This document shows positions 23,329-45,198 of a DNA stretch of 64,000 nt, one piece after another. Within the stretch, counting starts at the first letter, position 1; every line of letters starts with the position of its first letter. Source of the stretch: Amaranthus tricolor (lineage: Eukaryota; Streptophyta; Magnoliopsida; Caryophyllales; Amaranthaceae); assembly GCF_026212465.1 (NCBI RefSeq), contig NC_080050.1, forward strand, positions 3,021,144 to 3,085,143, written 5' to 3'. Both the position numbers and the translations under genes were made by a program. The notes beneath the pieces are model-generated. The model did not search any database. It was not told where the DNA came from and worked only from the letters and a program-made list of their open reading frames with translations.

Positions 23329-24275
23329 AGACCTGGGAAAACGGTCGGTCGGTCAGGTTTTGGGTCGGATCAATTTCGGTCGGGTCATTTTCGGGTCGGG
23401 TCAGTTTCGGATCAGGTCAGTTTCAGGTCGGATCACTCTGGGTTTCGGGTAGGTTCGGATTGACCCAACGGGTTACCATAAAACATTAGAATATCCAATC
23501 GACTAATTCAACATAAAAAAAAATCATTAAAATGTCTAAAAAAATCATTAGAGAAATTACATGTACGATTTTCAAAAAATAGTTGGTATGTCAAATTCAT
23601 TTAAGTGCAAGAAAAATAGGGGAATTAATACTTATTTTGAAAGACTTGTAAGATACGCGCTTTATAAAAGTTATTTTGTTTATTATAATTGTAACGTTAA
23701 ATAAAAATGACGTTAAAATTATCTTCACAATTTTCATGTTGGAAAGATATACAACTAAGTACTTATTTCGTCTTATAAGATACGCGTTTTATAATTTAGG
23801 GTAGCGACATTCGTCTTTTTAAAAGCTCATTCAAACGTGCGAAACGTTCGTATAAATTATATTGATTTGCTTACTGAAATGTTGAAGAATTAAAAACTCA
23901 TTTGACTGATTTAACAAGATACATGTATTCAATTAAGATGATTATAACGTCCAGTTTTTAAAGAAAAATAATTACGATGGCTAAAAAGACGTTAAATACG
24001 TGTTTTTTGAGATCTATTGATGAGTTTTAGGGTTCAAATGATATACTCAATATGTTGAGATACTTTGAAAACTAAAATTTTATTTGAAATGAATTCTAAC
24101 ATTGAAATTACTCTAAAAGTTGATATTAAATCTGTCAAAACGGGTCGGTTTCCGGTCGGGTAATTATCGGGTCGGTCATGTTTCGGATTAAGTCGCTTTC
24201 GGGTCGGTCGGGTTCGGGTTTTGTCGGATCGGGTCCCGGGTTCATTTTCGGGTCGGATCAAATTTTCCCAGGTCT
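23329..24275. mobile_element. Non-autonomous Mutator-like element with GGGTCGG ends
   Basis: The 947-bp element has terminal inverted repeats AGACCTGGGAAAA and TTTTCCCAGGTCT and is flanked by perfect 10-bp direct repeats, ATTTGCGTTT (23319-23328 and 24276-24285). A 9-11 bp duplication is characteristic of the Mutator superfamily. Both subterminal regions carry clustered GGGTCGG and GGTCGGGT words, likely transposase-binding or stem-forming sites. The centre is AT-rich. The open frame at 24034-24261 is only a translation of the repeats. No transposase is encoded. Confidence 0.75.
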
Positions 24276-24336
24276 ATTTGCGTTTGTTTTTACTTTATGC
24301 TGAGAATTAACAAGTTATTTAAGTTCAAAGTAAGAG

Positions 24337-24705
24337 TTACAGGGGTGTTTGACAATTGACTGTTGGGTGTTGACTTTTAAGTTGACTTGTTTGACTAGTA
24401 AGAAATGTTGACTGTTTTTGTTAGCTTTCAAGCTAAGTTTAAAAGCCCGTTATATATGGAGATATTTGGTAAATTTAGGTATTGACTATTGGCTATTTAT
24501 TAGAGAAAAAGTTGGTCAATAAGCCAAAAACCAACCAAAAAAGTTAACTGACGTAACTTTTTTATTTTAGTTTAAAAGTCAACTTTTCAGTTTGCTTAAA
24601 AATCATTTGCTATTTTTTTGACTATTTAACCTACCAACAAACCAAAAGCCAAAAACTAAAAACTAAAAAAACAGTTAAGAAGAAAGCTATGATCCAAACA
24701 TCTAT
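24337..24705. mobile_element. Possible hAT-like MITE
   Basis: The left end CAGGGGTGTTTGACAATTGA and the right end ATGATCCAAACATCTA are weakly inverted. The interior is made of GTTGACT and CCAAAAGCCAAAAACT motifs that could fold. No matching target duplication was found, so this is tentative. Confidence 0.35.
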
Positions 24706-25074
24706 GGAATGCAATTATAGTTAATAATTGTAAATTGTAGTGTGAAAAATAGCAAATTCAACTGGTAAGATCTACTTTAAAGGAAATAGAAAATTATCTG
24801 GAATGGGACACAATCACACAAGTAGTCACATATTGAGATATCCAAGTTTGACAAGTTGGATCACAAGCAAAATTTTCAACTTTCAAAAATTTTAAAATAT
24901 ATCCGAAAATGCGATACCTAATTATAAAATCCATTATCACATAGCTAAAGATATGTAACACAATATACTCTGATCTTTATGCATTTTACCTTAAATATAG
25001 ATTGACCTAGATAAATAAACTCATATTTTTGAATTAAAATAAACTATGGTAACTCAAATTGACCATTATCTTAT

Positions 25075-25349
25075 CACAAAAACTTGGACGAGACGGCTTC
25101 ATAATGAATCTGTTAATTTGGACTGGTTCAATTCGTGCGTGTAACAACATTTTAATTTTCTAGGCATTTATTAATTTTGAAAATTAACATCTTTAAGGTC
25201 AAAATTATACCTTTAAGGTCAAAATTATACCTTTAAGATAAAAATTGAAAAATGCTCAGAAAAAAAAAATGCCCAGGTTGTTACACGCGTAAATTGGGCC
25301 AGTCCAAATTGACAGTCTCATTATGAGGCCGCCTTGTCCAAGATCAGCT
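25075..25349. mobile_element. Mutator-like MITE with 10-bp target duplication
   Basis: The 275-bp element has arms of about 70 bp in inverse order: CTTGGACGAGACGGCTTCAT at the left, and CTTGGACAAGGCGGCCTCAT when the right end is read backwards. Both continue through AATTTGGACTGG. ATTATCTTAT flanks both ends (25065-25074 and 25350-25359). The middle holds a short tandem repeat of CCTTTAAGGTCAAAATTATA. A longer relative lies at 40903-41746. Confidence 0.65.
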
Positions 25350-25365
25350 ATTATCTTATTTGTTT

Positions 25366-25520
25366 CAAGTCATCTTATATGAGACCATGTCACCATAAGA
25401 CGAGCTCTTATAATTAGCTTACTTTTTTAATAGATTATTTTAAAATGGTAAGTAATCACATTAATACGCCAAATACTCAATAAATATTGCCTCACTATAA
25501 GAACATCTCATATAAGAATT
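25366..25520. mobile_element. Possible short MITE
   Basis: CATCTTATATGAGACCATGT at the left and a right end containing ACATCTCATATAAGAATT form a loose inverted repeat around AT-rich sequence. It is related in wording to the GAGACCGTCTC elements at 36678 and 40028. Ends are uncertain. Confidence 0.3.
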
Positions 25521-25791
25521 TATGTAGTTTTGGATAAGTTATCCTATCCAATCAACAATTGCCAAATTTTATAATGACAAAGGTAAGAATTAAAAAGAGC
25601 ATTAGTTCATTTTTGTTTCAATTTAGTTTGGATTGGCCTTAACTCACTCTCGACCTTTAAAAGTAATTCAAACCCACACAATTTGGCAATGCATATTCCA
25701 ATTTCTAACATCCACAAAAACCCTGCCAAATGGTCTTAATGTCTTATATAATAAGATACCAAAATCATGAAATCGACTATTATTGACAACC

Positions 25792-26322
25792 ATGTGGGCT
25801 ACCACTTCTTCTCAAACCTTCCTCCCAAACCCAATTCCAATTACACATTCCATTTTCTTCTCGAAGCTTCTGCAACCACCTACTACACCCCTCTCAGCCG
25901 TCAGAAACCGACGCTTTTCCGTTAACGCCGCCGGAACGAACGAAGCGGTTAGTGGGCTCGGCCTGGCAGTTCTTGGATCCATCAAATCCGGCCCATCAAA
26001 GAAGTTAAATCCGAATCCGGCCCAGCAACAGGATGAAAAGCCCAACAAAGGAAGACGAAAAGAAGAGATCGATACGGATAAAGAGGTAAGCGGGTCGGAT
26101 ATTTTACGGGCTTTACAAAGAGCTAATGCTAAAAAGTTAAGCATAAAGAAGCAACAGCAACAACGGCTGAAGAATATTGGGTCGAGTAATTTGAAGAAGG
26201 AGAATGATGGGAAGAAAAAGGTTGTTGATTATGATAAGATCCGACCCATTACTGTTAAGAGTGATTGGGTTACCCGGTTGGATGATTTGGAAAAATGTCT
26301 TCAAGAATTCTTGACGCTTTGA
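25792..26322 (+). CDS. Probable plastid-targeted protein, unknown function
   Basis: This intronless gene encodes 176 residues. The frame is open from a TTG at 25783, but the ATG at 25792 is the credible start. Residues 1-45 are rich in Ser, Thr, Pro and Arg and poor in acidic residues, ending RRFSVNAAG, typical of a chloroplast transit peptide with cleavage near 44-46. The mature part is charged. It has KEVSGSDILRALQRANAKK at 97-115, a Lys/Gln-rich helix to about 140, and a C-terminal block, YDKIRPITVKSDWVTRLDDL, at 147-166. This tail looks like a conserved signature of an uncharacterised plant family. I do not recognise a catalytic motif. Confidence 0.7.
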   Translation: MWATTSSQTFLPNPIPITHSIFFSKLLQPPTTPLSAVRNRRFSVNAAGTNEAVSGLGLAVLGSIKSGPSKKLNPNPAQQQDEKPNKGRRKEEIDTDKEVSGSDILRALQRANAKKLSIKKQQQQRLKNIGSSNLKKENDGKKKVVDYDKIRPITVKSDWVTRLDDLEKCLQEFLTL

Positions 26323-26654
26323 ATTGTGAATCTCCGACAAAATAGTGGCTCTTTAGAAAATGAAGAATGTTTGGGCCAGGCTAGTAGTTTAGTTTAGAAA
26401 ACCCAGCCTGGTCTTGTACCCAACTTGTTCGTATGTGTAGTATAACATAATTGTTTAAAACGATTTCACTTTAAAATACGTGTTATATATGAGTTAAATT
26501 AAATCAGTTAATATAAATTATTATGTATTAGACTTTTTATTTTAAGGTTGTCAAAATAAAAGATAGTTTTTCACAATAGTGACAATATATAGAAGTGCTT
26601 CATTCATAAATGAATTCAATGTTCTATAGTATACATAGTTATCATAATTGGCAT
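26323..26654. other. 3' flank, no gene seen
   Basis: Sequence downstream of the plastid protein gene contains a possible polyadenylation region and nothing else recognised. Confidence 0.4.
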
Positions 26655-26850
26655 TTTGATGTACGATTTTACAATCCTACAATTTAAAAATAGGTGACCG
26701 ATTTGGATTGTAGGTAGGATCTTAATATGGTGGAATCAATCGTGCAATCCTACTTAGCTCAAGAATTTAAGTGGTAGGATTATAACACGATTCTACAATG
26801 CTACGATCCAACGACCTTATAAGGATAGTTTTAATTGTAAAACATTTTCA
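26655..26850 (+). repeat. Unclassified dispersed repeat, copy B
   Basis: Inverse-orientation relative of 12318-12530 (see that entry). It ends close to the start of the 1.1-kb TA tract, and GGATCACATGATCCTACGAT-type words reappear after the tract at about 28190-28240. The tract may therefore have grown inside this repeat. Confidence 0.55.
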
Positions 26851-26866
26851 TATAATTCAGATTTCA

Positions 26867-28002
<1,136 letters not shown>

Positions 28003-28008
28003 AAATAA

Positions 28009-28727
28009 TTATATTAATACTTTTATAAAATTCAAGTTTTCTTAATTTGCACTTTAAAGTGATTATTATAAGTATTCTTTTTCAAATTTAATAGATGAAG
28101 TAAAATAAGTTTTTACTTACACCTTAAAACTTAAAAAAAAGAACAATTTTAATTAATAATTAGTAATCCAAAACACATTAATGTATATTGTAGGATCACA
28201 TGATCCTACGATCCGATTCTACCGATTTTAGTCCTACCATTACCTTGGTTCTATATATTCTCAATTCTCATATTGTGTTGTTTGTTGCTCCTTTTCTTTG
28301 ATTAATCACATGTGTTCTTATTTTTATGATCCCAATTTTCATTTGAACATGCCGCACGCAACTTAGTTGAAGAGGTAATTGCTAGTTTTGACTTTAGAGT
28401 AGATGTAGTTGTATAAATGTAGTTGTTAGATATTTTATTATCTAACTAGTTTTGTAAATTATTATAATCGGTAAAAATAATAGTTTAATAACTGAAAGAA
28501 TATAATTTATTGAATATAGAGAATATCTAAAAACCCTACTTTATACTTAAAATGCTACATGTTGTAACACTATCAAAATAAGTTTCTGTACGACTAAACA
28601 CGACTTGAACTACTACTTCAATGAACAATAATATTTTCAAAAATTATTTTTTAGTCTTGTTATATAATTAACAACTACTTAAGCAGCTAGGCCAAACACG
28701 AGTAATCATCATATTATTCATTGATAA
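28009..28727. other. Intergenic, no gene seen
   Basis: AT-rich sequence with words of the dispersed repeat near 28190-28240 and no coding potential. Confidence 0.4.
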
Positions 28728-28900
28728 GGTATATAACATATTAAGGGTTACAACTATCCATTAACATTATTAGTTGAATTGATTCCCTGAAAAGATATTA
28801 AAAGCCAATGTAACAAAAATATCACGAGTTCAATATTATCTACTCTTTGTTTTAAATTATATATTTAACTCTAATTATAAGAAAAACTTATATTGTCTTT
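28728..28900 (+). mobile_element. TRIM fragment (worn)
   Basis: GTATATAACATATTAAGGGT, then a segment like the LTR tail and 'AAGCCAATGTAACAAAAATA' and 'CACGAGTTCAA', follow the order of the complete TRIM at 12789-13069. The primer-site TGGTATC has decayed. The 3' LTR is not evident. Confidence 0.45.
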
Positions 28901-29003
28901 AAACATCTGACTTAACATTAATTTAACAAATTATAAATAATCTAATTACAACATACAATTTCGCATAAGAATAAAGATCGCTCACACAAATATCTTTCCT
29001 AAA

Positions 29004-37918
<8,915 letters not shown>

Positions 37919-38220
37919 TTTTATGAAATTTAAAAGTAATCTAGCTAAGGTTAATATATGAACTATATATATGGATTATTGAGGCATGTGTTCTAGTTTT
38001 GAAAGAAATTTAATTTATCAATATAAAATAAATTACTTGCCGACATATATACATTATTAATGTAGGTAAAGTCAATTAAACTTGAGAATAATCAACACGG
38101 TTAATGGGATTAGATTAATAAGAGTATTACTTTAGTATTGTGTTTAAAAATTTTATTCAAACTAATCGTGTTTTTGTGAAAGACTAGGGACATTAGGTTG
38201 TCTAATTTTTGTTTGGTGTA

Positions 38221-38320
<100 letters not shown>

Positions 38321-38346
38321 TGGCAATAACTACTTGGATTTAACAT

Positions 38347-40027
38347 AAGTTGTCTTAAATATAAAGGTAGGCTGATGGAATGAAAGGAGGCTGATTAGGT
38401 GATAATCGAATTCAAAATTTTTTATGCAATATGTTACTTGATCTAATATCAAAGGTAAAAGACCAAATATATGAATTATATATTTAAACTCAATATATCT
38501 TAATTTATTGCATTTATTAAATTTATTATTGATAGCTTAAAAAATTTTTATAGCACTATATGATCTAATTAACTAAATATTTAGACTCATTATATAGCAC
38601 TATATGATCTAATTAACTATTAGGATTGAAAATTTTATGTGGCATCCTTAAAAAAATTTACTTCATGTAATCATACAATTAACTAAAAGATCAATTGGAA
38701 AATTTCATATGGTATTACAAAGATTTACCACAAAGAATAATCAAATTGTTTAATTATATTGACATGTTAATTTTAATACTAGCATGTCATTAAGATAAAT
38801 AACAATTAAACATTAATGTTAAACATCAACAATTGCTATATATGGAACAAAATAAGGTAAGTTAATTTTATTCTATTACATGATATTATATTTTATTGTA
38901 ACATTGATTCATCGTCATCATACGACCATACCCATGAAGGAGAATGCAGCCGAAGAATCCCACGGCTTGAGAATAATCCTTAGAAAAGGAAGTTACATTT
39001 CACATGCATTGATTGATTGATTAAAATAAAATTATAAAATTTATACAACTAAATAAGATAAAAAATAAATAACAACAGCCCTCTAATATTTGTTAAGAAA
39101 AAAAATCTTATAAGAAAACCAAAGCAATGTAAATAGAATTAAAAAAGTCAAAATTAAATTGTAATTAATAGAGTTACCTATTATTATTATTAACTTTGAG
39201 ACAATAATAGATTATTTATATAAATATAAAATATATAAAACTTACAAAACAAGACATTAAAATTATTTAGGAATATTAGTCAGGCAAAGATATATGTAAA
39301 ACAAAAGCATGAGTTCAAATTCATTTGAAATACTACTTTAATGAATATAATTCTTACCTACTAAAAATTTATGATCGATTAATCTACACGTATATATTAT
39401 GTTATGTATGTATTTTCTCATGTTTGGTAGTGTACGTGATAAACATGCAACTTATTATTAATATAATTTTAAAATTACTTTTACAGGAAACTTTCATCAC
39501 AACTACAATTGGAAAAAGCTTTTTTATATTATTGTTCCATGTAAGTCATATCTTAAATTACATTTTTAATACATTATTAAGGATTTAAATTTTATAATTT
39601 TTTATAAACAACGTGAAAGTTCCATTAAAAATAAGCTCAATATTAAATTGCATAACACAGACACTAAAAAAATAAAAATTAAAATTGGTTCAGCATACTT
39701 AACTATATTGTTCTTTACACATTTGAAAAAAATATGAAACAAGATTTTAATTTATTAATAGTGTTTATGATTCGAGTAATATTTACTCGGTCTAAGTCAG
39801 TCACAGTGCTTAAATCATCTCACAGAAGAGTATTTGCTTATCAATATCGGAAAAATTAAACCTCTTCAAGGAGAAGCCCATGTTCAACTCATGGGCTACA
39901 GTAATAGTGGGCTGAGCCTATGAAGTAATGAACGCAGGTTCAGTATCCAGATATCAACATTGAACGGTGATCCCCCGAAACATTCTAGTATTAGATTTCA
40001 AAAGAATTGATAAATCGATTTTTAATC
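38347..40027. other. Intergenic, no gene seen
   Basis: AT-rich. It includes a 27-bp direct duplication, TATAGCACTATATGATCTAA and onward, at 38550 and 38594. A GC-richer patch at about 39790-40000 looks like decayed sequence of unknown origin. Confidence 0.45.
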
Positions 40028-40185
40028 TGTCTCCTGAGAGACTGTCTCTCTGAAAGACGTCTCACAAATTCAGTACATTAAAGCTTAATTCTTATTTTTT
40101 TCTATTAATCTATTATGAGCCGACCCAATTAGAGATAGTCTCTCAAAGAGATCGTCTCAATCTCTTACAAGAATTCGTGATCAAT
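40028..40185. mobile_element. Short MITE with GAGACTGTCTC ends
   Basis: TCCTGAGAGACTGTCTCTCT at the left and AGATAGTCTCTCAAAGAGAT plus CGTCTCAATC at the right form inverted arms. The inner pair CAGTACATTA and TATGAGCCGACCCAAT matches the layout of 36678-36934. Confidence 0.5.
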
Positions 40186-40619
40186 TTTTATATTTTATTT
40201 TAAATTTATATTTTAAAATATAGTTAATTAAGATCTTATTTAATTCTTTTTGATTTATATTTTATTATAATTTTCTATTGTTCATAATTTAAGATATTTA
40301 TGATTAAATTAGTGTATGATAAAAATGCAAAACTAAATGAGACAATAATAGTATGCATGACTATTAAATTTTTTATTATGTGAAAGCTTTGTGTAACCTT
40401 ATTTCATTTACGAATTCATCCATTTATTTTATAATTTTTCTATTTATACATAGGCGAGAGAACTTTTACACACAAGAAAAAAAAGAAATTAGTACTCTTT
40501 GAGTTATTGTGAGAATTAAATTTCTATTATAAGGGTAAAAGAAAAACATTCAAACATTCAAACAATAGGCTTATTGAAGATTTTTTTTATCCACTTATTT
40601 TTAAGACTTGTTAAATAAG

Positions 40620-40740
40620 TTTAAATTTAAGGTCAAACGAATGGTCAGACAGATTTCGGATCGATTTCAGTTCAAGTCTCTTTCTGGTCGGGATATGGCG
40701 GATTAAGGACGGGTTCGGGTCAACCTAATGGGTTATGGAT
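40620..40740. repeat. Fragment resembling Mutator-like GGGTCGG ends
   Basis: Words such as TTTCGGATCGATTTC, GGTCGGGATATGG and CGGGTTCGGGTCAACC, then 'TAATGGGTTA', follow the left end of the element at 23329. Only one end is visible, so this is a worn fragment. Confidence 0.4.
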
Positions 40741-40902
40741 TTATAAAAGTAAAATTTATCCATATGTGTCTATTAGATTTGTTTCGATGTATAGTATTTT
40801 AATTTATAATTTTTAAAAATCATTTATAAAATGTATTTATAGATATTAAAACACAAAACTATGCTTTGGAAATTATGAAATAACAAAAAAAATACACAAA
40901 AA

Positions 40903-41746
40903 ACTTGGATGAGACAATCTCATTATGAGACCGTCAATTTGGGCCGGCACAATTCGTACATGTAACAGCACGCTTTCCCTCTTTTTTTCCATTTTCTGGG
41001 CATTTATTAATTTTGATTTAAGGTATCAATTTTAACCTTAAAGGTATCAATTTCAACATAAAATAAAACTTAAACAAATCAATTAAAAAAAAATCAATTT
41101 GGACCCATAAGTGATCAATTTTGACGTTAAACTAATCAATTTCTACATAAATATGGTTCTATTTTCACAATTTCAGACCGAAGTTTAATAAAATAGTACT
41201 ATTCTATCATTCTATGGATAAATTTCAACAACAAATGAATGATTAATAAAACTATCAATAATAGTGTTAATACATTGCACAATACAAGTACACTTATTCA
41301 ATACATACATAATAGTTTTAATGGAACATAAGAGTACTTGTACTCTTTAATCATCGATAAATAAAAGTGATATTGCTCTTTTCTCAACAATGTCCGTTCA
41401 TAATGGACTCGGAAATAAAGTTGTAGGTATAATGTTTGCTTACCATAGATGTGAAGGTGGAGGAAGTTTCGATTTTGAATTATGTTTACCAATTGATTCA
41501 ATGAATGCTCTTGGAAATGACCAAGAGTTCAAGGTTTCTTGTTATAAAAAATTTCAATATTGATCTAACCTTAAACTAATAAATATGATCAGTTATAACT
41601 TATAGAAAAATTCAATTTTAATCTTAAATGTATCAATTATGACCTTAAATAGATCTAATACTGAGCGCATATTGAGAAAATTTTAATTAAACTGATTAGA
41701 CTATCCGTCTCATATTGAGACAATCTCGTCCAACACGAGTTGCAAA
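40903..41746. mobile_element. Longer relative of the 25-kb Mutator-like MITE
   Basis: The left end CTTGGATGAGACAATCTCAT pairs with the right end read backwards, TTGGACGAGATTGTCTCAAT. The interior near each arm repeats 'ATCAATTTTGACCTTAAA'-type phrases. The middle 300 bases (41210-41530) differ in composition and could be captured sequence, but the 67-residue frame at 41298-41501 matches nothing I know. The exact target duplication is not clear. Confidence 0.5.
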
Positions 41747-42022
41747 AAATATAACTATATCAAAATGAAACAGGGGAAATAAAATTTTGGACTTTTCTTA
41801 ATTAGTCAAATTACTCTATTTAAGCAAAGCAAGCAAGATAGCAATGATAATAGCTAATTGTCAGTTTTCATGCAATGTTGCAAACGACGTCATAACTGTT
41901 TAAACAAAATAGTCCCTTGTCATATTAGAAATTTGGAAATATTACAAACATTTCAAATTACTAACTACAATTTCCCTTTTTAGCCATTTGAAATTACTTA
42001 TTAGTTGCAAAATTACTATTTA

Positions 42023-42376
42023 GGACATGTTTGGATTATGTGTAAATATTTAGGGGAAATAAAGTCAAATTAATGAAATGAAACAAATAAAGATGCATTT
42101 GAAGTAGTCGAAATAGTTGTTAAGAAAGTGAAATGAATAAGAAATAAAAATAATGAAGGAAAAAGAAGATTATTTCCCCTATTATGAAGGTAATACATTC
42201 CTCCACCCTCCCATAAGATAAATATTTACCTTACAAAATTAAGAGTTCCTTTCATTTTTCATCATTTTGCAATTATTTTTTCTTACTTTGACTAATTTCT
42301 CATTTATCAACTTTATTTTCTTACTTTGACTTTGTTTTCACCCCCATAAACATTTACATCTAATCCAAGCATATCT
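42023..42376. mobile_element. Tourist-like MITE (PIF/Harbinger)
   Basis: The 354-bp element has inverted ends of about 35 bp: GGACATGTTTGGATTATGTG at the left, and AGATATGCTTGGATTAGATG when the right end is read backwards. TTA flanks both ends (42020-42022 and 42377-42379), as expected for Harbinger-mobilised MITEs. Confidence 0.75.
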
Positions 42377-42379
42377 TTA

Positions 42380-44037
42380 TAGTAAATAATATACATACAC
42401 AATTATTTACTATTTACGGTGTTTTTGTTAGAAGTGTTTAAAACAAATCCGATGATAGATATTTACCCAACTTTGGAACCGAGCACGACTTAATCCGACT
42501 TCAAATTTAATTCAAAAAAATGAAAATATCAATGTGGACTCAAGAATCATTTTGAACCGATCCGAAATATCTGGCTCAAAATTGACCCGAATAAACACCG
42601 CTAACTTTTGGTTCTGTATTATAACTGACTAAAGTAAAATTAAAAAAAATCAATTAAACTATGTGCACTCCTTATTGATGTAAACTGTAAAGTTGCACAT
42701 GACATTTGCTACTAAAGATCAATCGAAAACAACCTATTTGTCAGTTTTATTATTAGTAAGGGTGAAATTGCATTTAATCGGTCCTCTTATATCCTATCCT
42801 AGGTAGGAGCCATTTAACATATTGAGGTCACTTAGGGGAATATAGAATGCTTTTGAATTTTCCCAACATGAGGAACAAAGAAAAATGTGGTGAGAGGCAT
42901 ACTAGTTGTTTAGTGGAGTAGCAGAGTAGAAACATGTAGCTGGTCACACATGGTAGTTGATAAGCTTCATCAATTTCTGTACTCTTTCAATTATTTCAGT
43001 GAACAAATGATTTCTGATCTTTTTCTTTTACCCACTAAATTTTGGGTTTCACTCTTAGCTTCTTCTAAATGTACTCCAAGTAGCTATGAGAATCTTTTAA
43101 ATTGTGCACCACACTTTGGGACAAAGACTTGGAATGGCTCAAGTTAAAAGGACATTTTCATAAACACTTGAAATATGTAAATGATAATTGAACAAAGTGA
43201 TATTAGCATTTTTATAAAAGAAATTTATGATAAAAAAAAGACCTAAAAAGAAATTGCGGCATTTTCATGGAACAAAGAGAGTAATATGTAAATTGATTGA
43301 GACGAGAGATTATTTTTTAAGTTTTTTGGATTATAAAATATTCAATAGAATACTCTTATATATCAATTATTAGCAATAGAGTACCTTGTATATTGCTCTC
43401 ATCAGAAGTGTAAGTCGATTACTTGTTTTGTATTATTGTTTTGACATATGATTGCACAACAATCTTTCTTTTTTATGACTTTTTTCCTATGGAATTTTTT
43501 TATACAAAACTCTACTTATTTTTTTTTTAAATTATAGTCAATATTTTTAGTTTGAAGTTATCTAGTTAGTGGCTATTGATGAATTTAAATGATGAAAGAT
43601 CATTTTGTCTTATATTTTGTGTTTGAATGATCATTATAGCTTAGAATGGAGAATACTTAAAATCATGTGCAAAGATTGATTAATGATTTCTTTTGGGATC
43701 TAAGTTAAGTCGATTTGAAATATTTTTGATAGAATGTCAATATTATTCAATATTATCTGATCATTGCGAAAAGGTCAATAGATATTAGCTTTTTAATAGA
43801 ACCAATTTTGATTCTAGTTAAAATTAAATTAAATTGAACATTTAAGAATTTTGTTAGATCTTTGGATCGGACAATTTAGATGTGTTTGTAAAATTAATTT
43901 TTCTATTTTTTACTTCCAATCAAAATTATTTTGTTCAACTTTGTCGGTTTTAGTTCTGTTAGTGCTAAAATAAATGTTTGAAAGTAATAAGAACTGAGAA
44001 ATACAAGAAAAAACAATAAAATTTTTATTAGAGTAAA
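42380..44037. other. Intergenic, no gene seen
   Basis: AT-rich sequence. The frame at 42950-43147 (65 residues) has no family resemblance and no promoter-like context, so it is not called. Confidence 0.4.
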
Positions 44038-44225
44038 TGATAAAGTAAATAACATATTCAAGGACTTCAACTATCAGTTTTAGTTGAGTTGATCTCTTAA
44101 CATGGTATCAAAAACCAAAGTGACGTTACTGTCACTGATTTAAATTTCATTCACCGCTCATTTTAAGTGTAATATTTAACACTAAAGTATGTGCATATAA
44201 CGTATCTTAGTACTTCAACCATAAA
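44038..44225 (+). mobile_element. TRIM fragment
   Basis: LTR-like AAATAACATATTCAAGGACT leads to TTTAGTTGAGTTGATCTCTT, then AACATGGTATCAAAAACC, the primer-site context of the TRIM family. The interior 'CACCGCTCATTTTAAGTG' follows. The 3' LTR is decayed near 44195. Confidence 0.55.
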
Positions 44226-44229
44226 GTCA

Positions 44230-44460
44230 AAAATTGAAAGGTGATGAATTCCAAAAACAATGTGCTCTTGAAGAATAGAACTTGTTAGTTTATTGTATCT
44301 CTCTTTTTTCTTTAAGGTTATCTTTCTGTACATGGAAATAGTATGACAAACAAGTATTTATAGTATTAAAATCTCACGAACAACTGATTATACAAGTGCT
44401 CGAACGAGGTATAGAGTGAGCGGCCAAAGTGAGCGGCCTTGTACTTGTTCAAGCACCTTG
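44230..44460 (-). repeat. Copia-type LTR fragment
   Basis: On the minus strand it holds GGCCGCTCACTTTGGCC and CTCGTTCGAGCACTTG motifs, then ACTATAAATACTTG as a possible TATA box. It ends ACATTGTTTTTGGAATTC, which resembles the end of the copia LTR at 2275-2483. No coding region is attached. It directly abuts a TRIM fragment. Confidence 0.4.
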
Positions 44461-45198
44461 CATCAACTTCACACCACTCTTTCACACCTTTTCTTCCTTT
44501 CCATACTCCATCTCAGGTCACACAAAACCATTGACATGTCTATGTTTATAACTTATATGTTACATACACAAGTTCTATTCAATTGGAAATAAGTCCATAA
44601 CGTATAAAAATATCATATTCAATTTTACATGAAAATTACATTAAATTGAAAGAAAATTTGTTTTACACAACAATGTGAAAGAAAATATACAAAGTGTTCG
44701 ATATTATCTACAACTCTTTAGTCAATAAATTAATCGTAATTTAAAAAATTACCCCCAAAATACAAGGATAACTACACATGTTTATTGCTATCAAGATTGA
44801 AGGATAACTCCTTAGTCTTAATCAATTAGAAAGTGACATGCATGTTCAGAGCAGATAAACTTGTATTTGCTAAAAAACAACTAAAAGAAGCAATACACTG
44901 TTATTTCTAGTACAAGCAACATTTGTTATTTTGCTCAATTAGAATAAGATTTAGACAGTCACAAATTATATGATTACATGGATAATACACAATTAAATGA
45001 GAAAAATCCCAAACCCTATTAGGATATTGAAAGAGGGTATACCCCAATTTCAACTACAAACAGAAAAATTAATGAACCAACAACCAATAATCAAAACATT
45101 GGTATCACAGATGAGAATAAATTTATTAAACCTTTCCCAGCTCCTCACTGACTTTCACTGTCTAATAAAGTTAGCAAACCAACAATTAATGAAAATTG
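44461..45198. other. 3' flank of IQD gene, no gene seen
   Basis: AT-rich intergenic sequence that includes the probable 3' untranslated region of the IQD gene on the minus strand. Confidence 0.4.

Noticed and set aside
25783..25791. TTG start for the plastid protein gene
   Set aside because: The ATG at 25792 is in frame nine bases downstream and gives a normal transit peptide, so it is the more likely start.
42950..43147. 65-residue open frame
   Set aside because: No family motif, no promoter-like context, and a length expected by chance.
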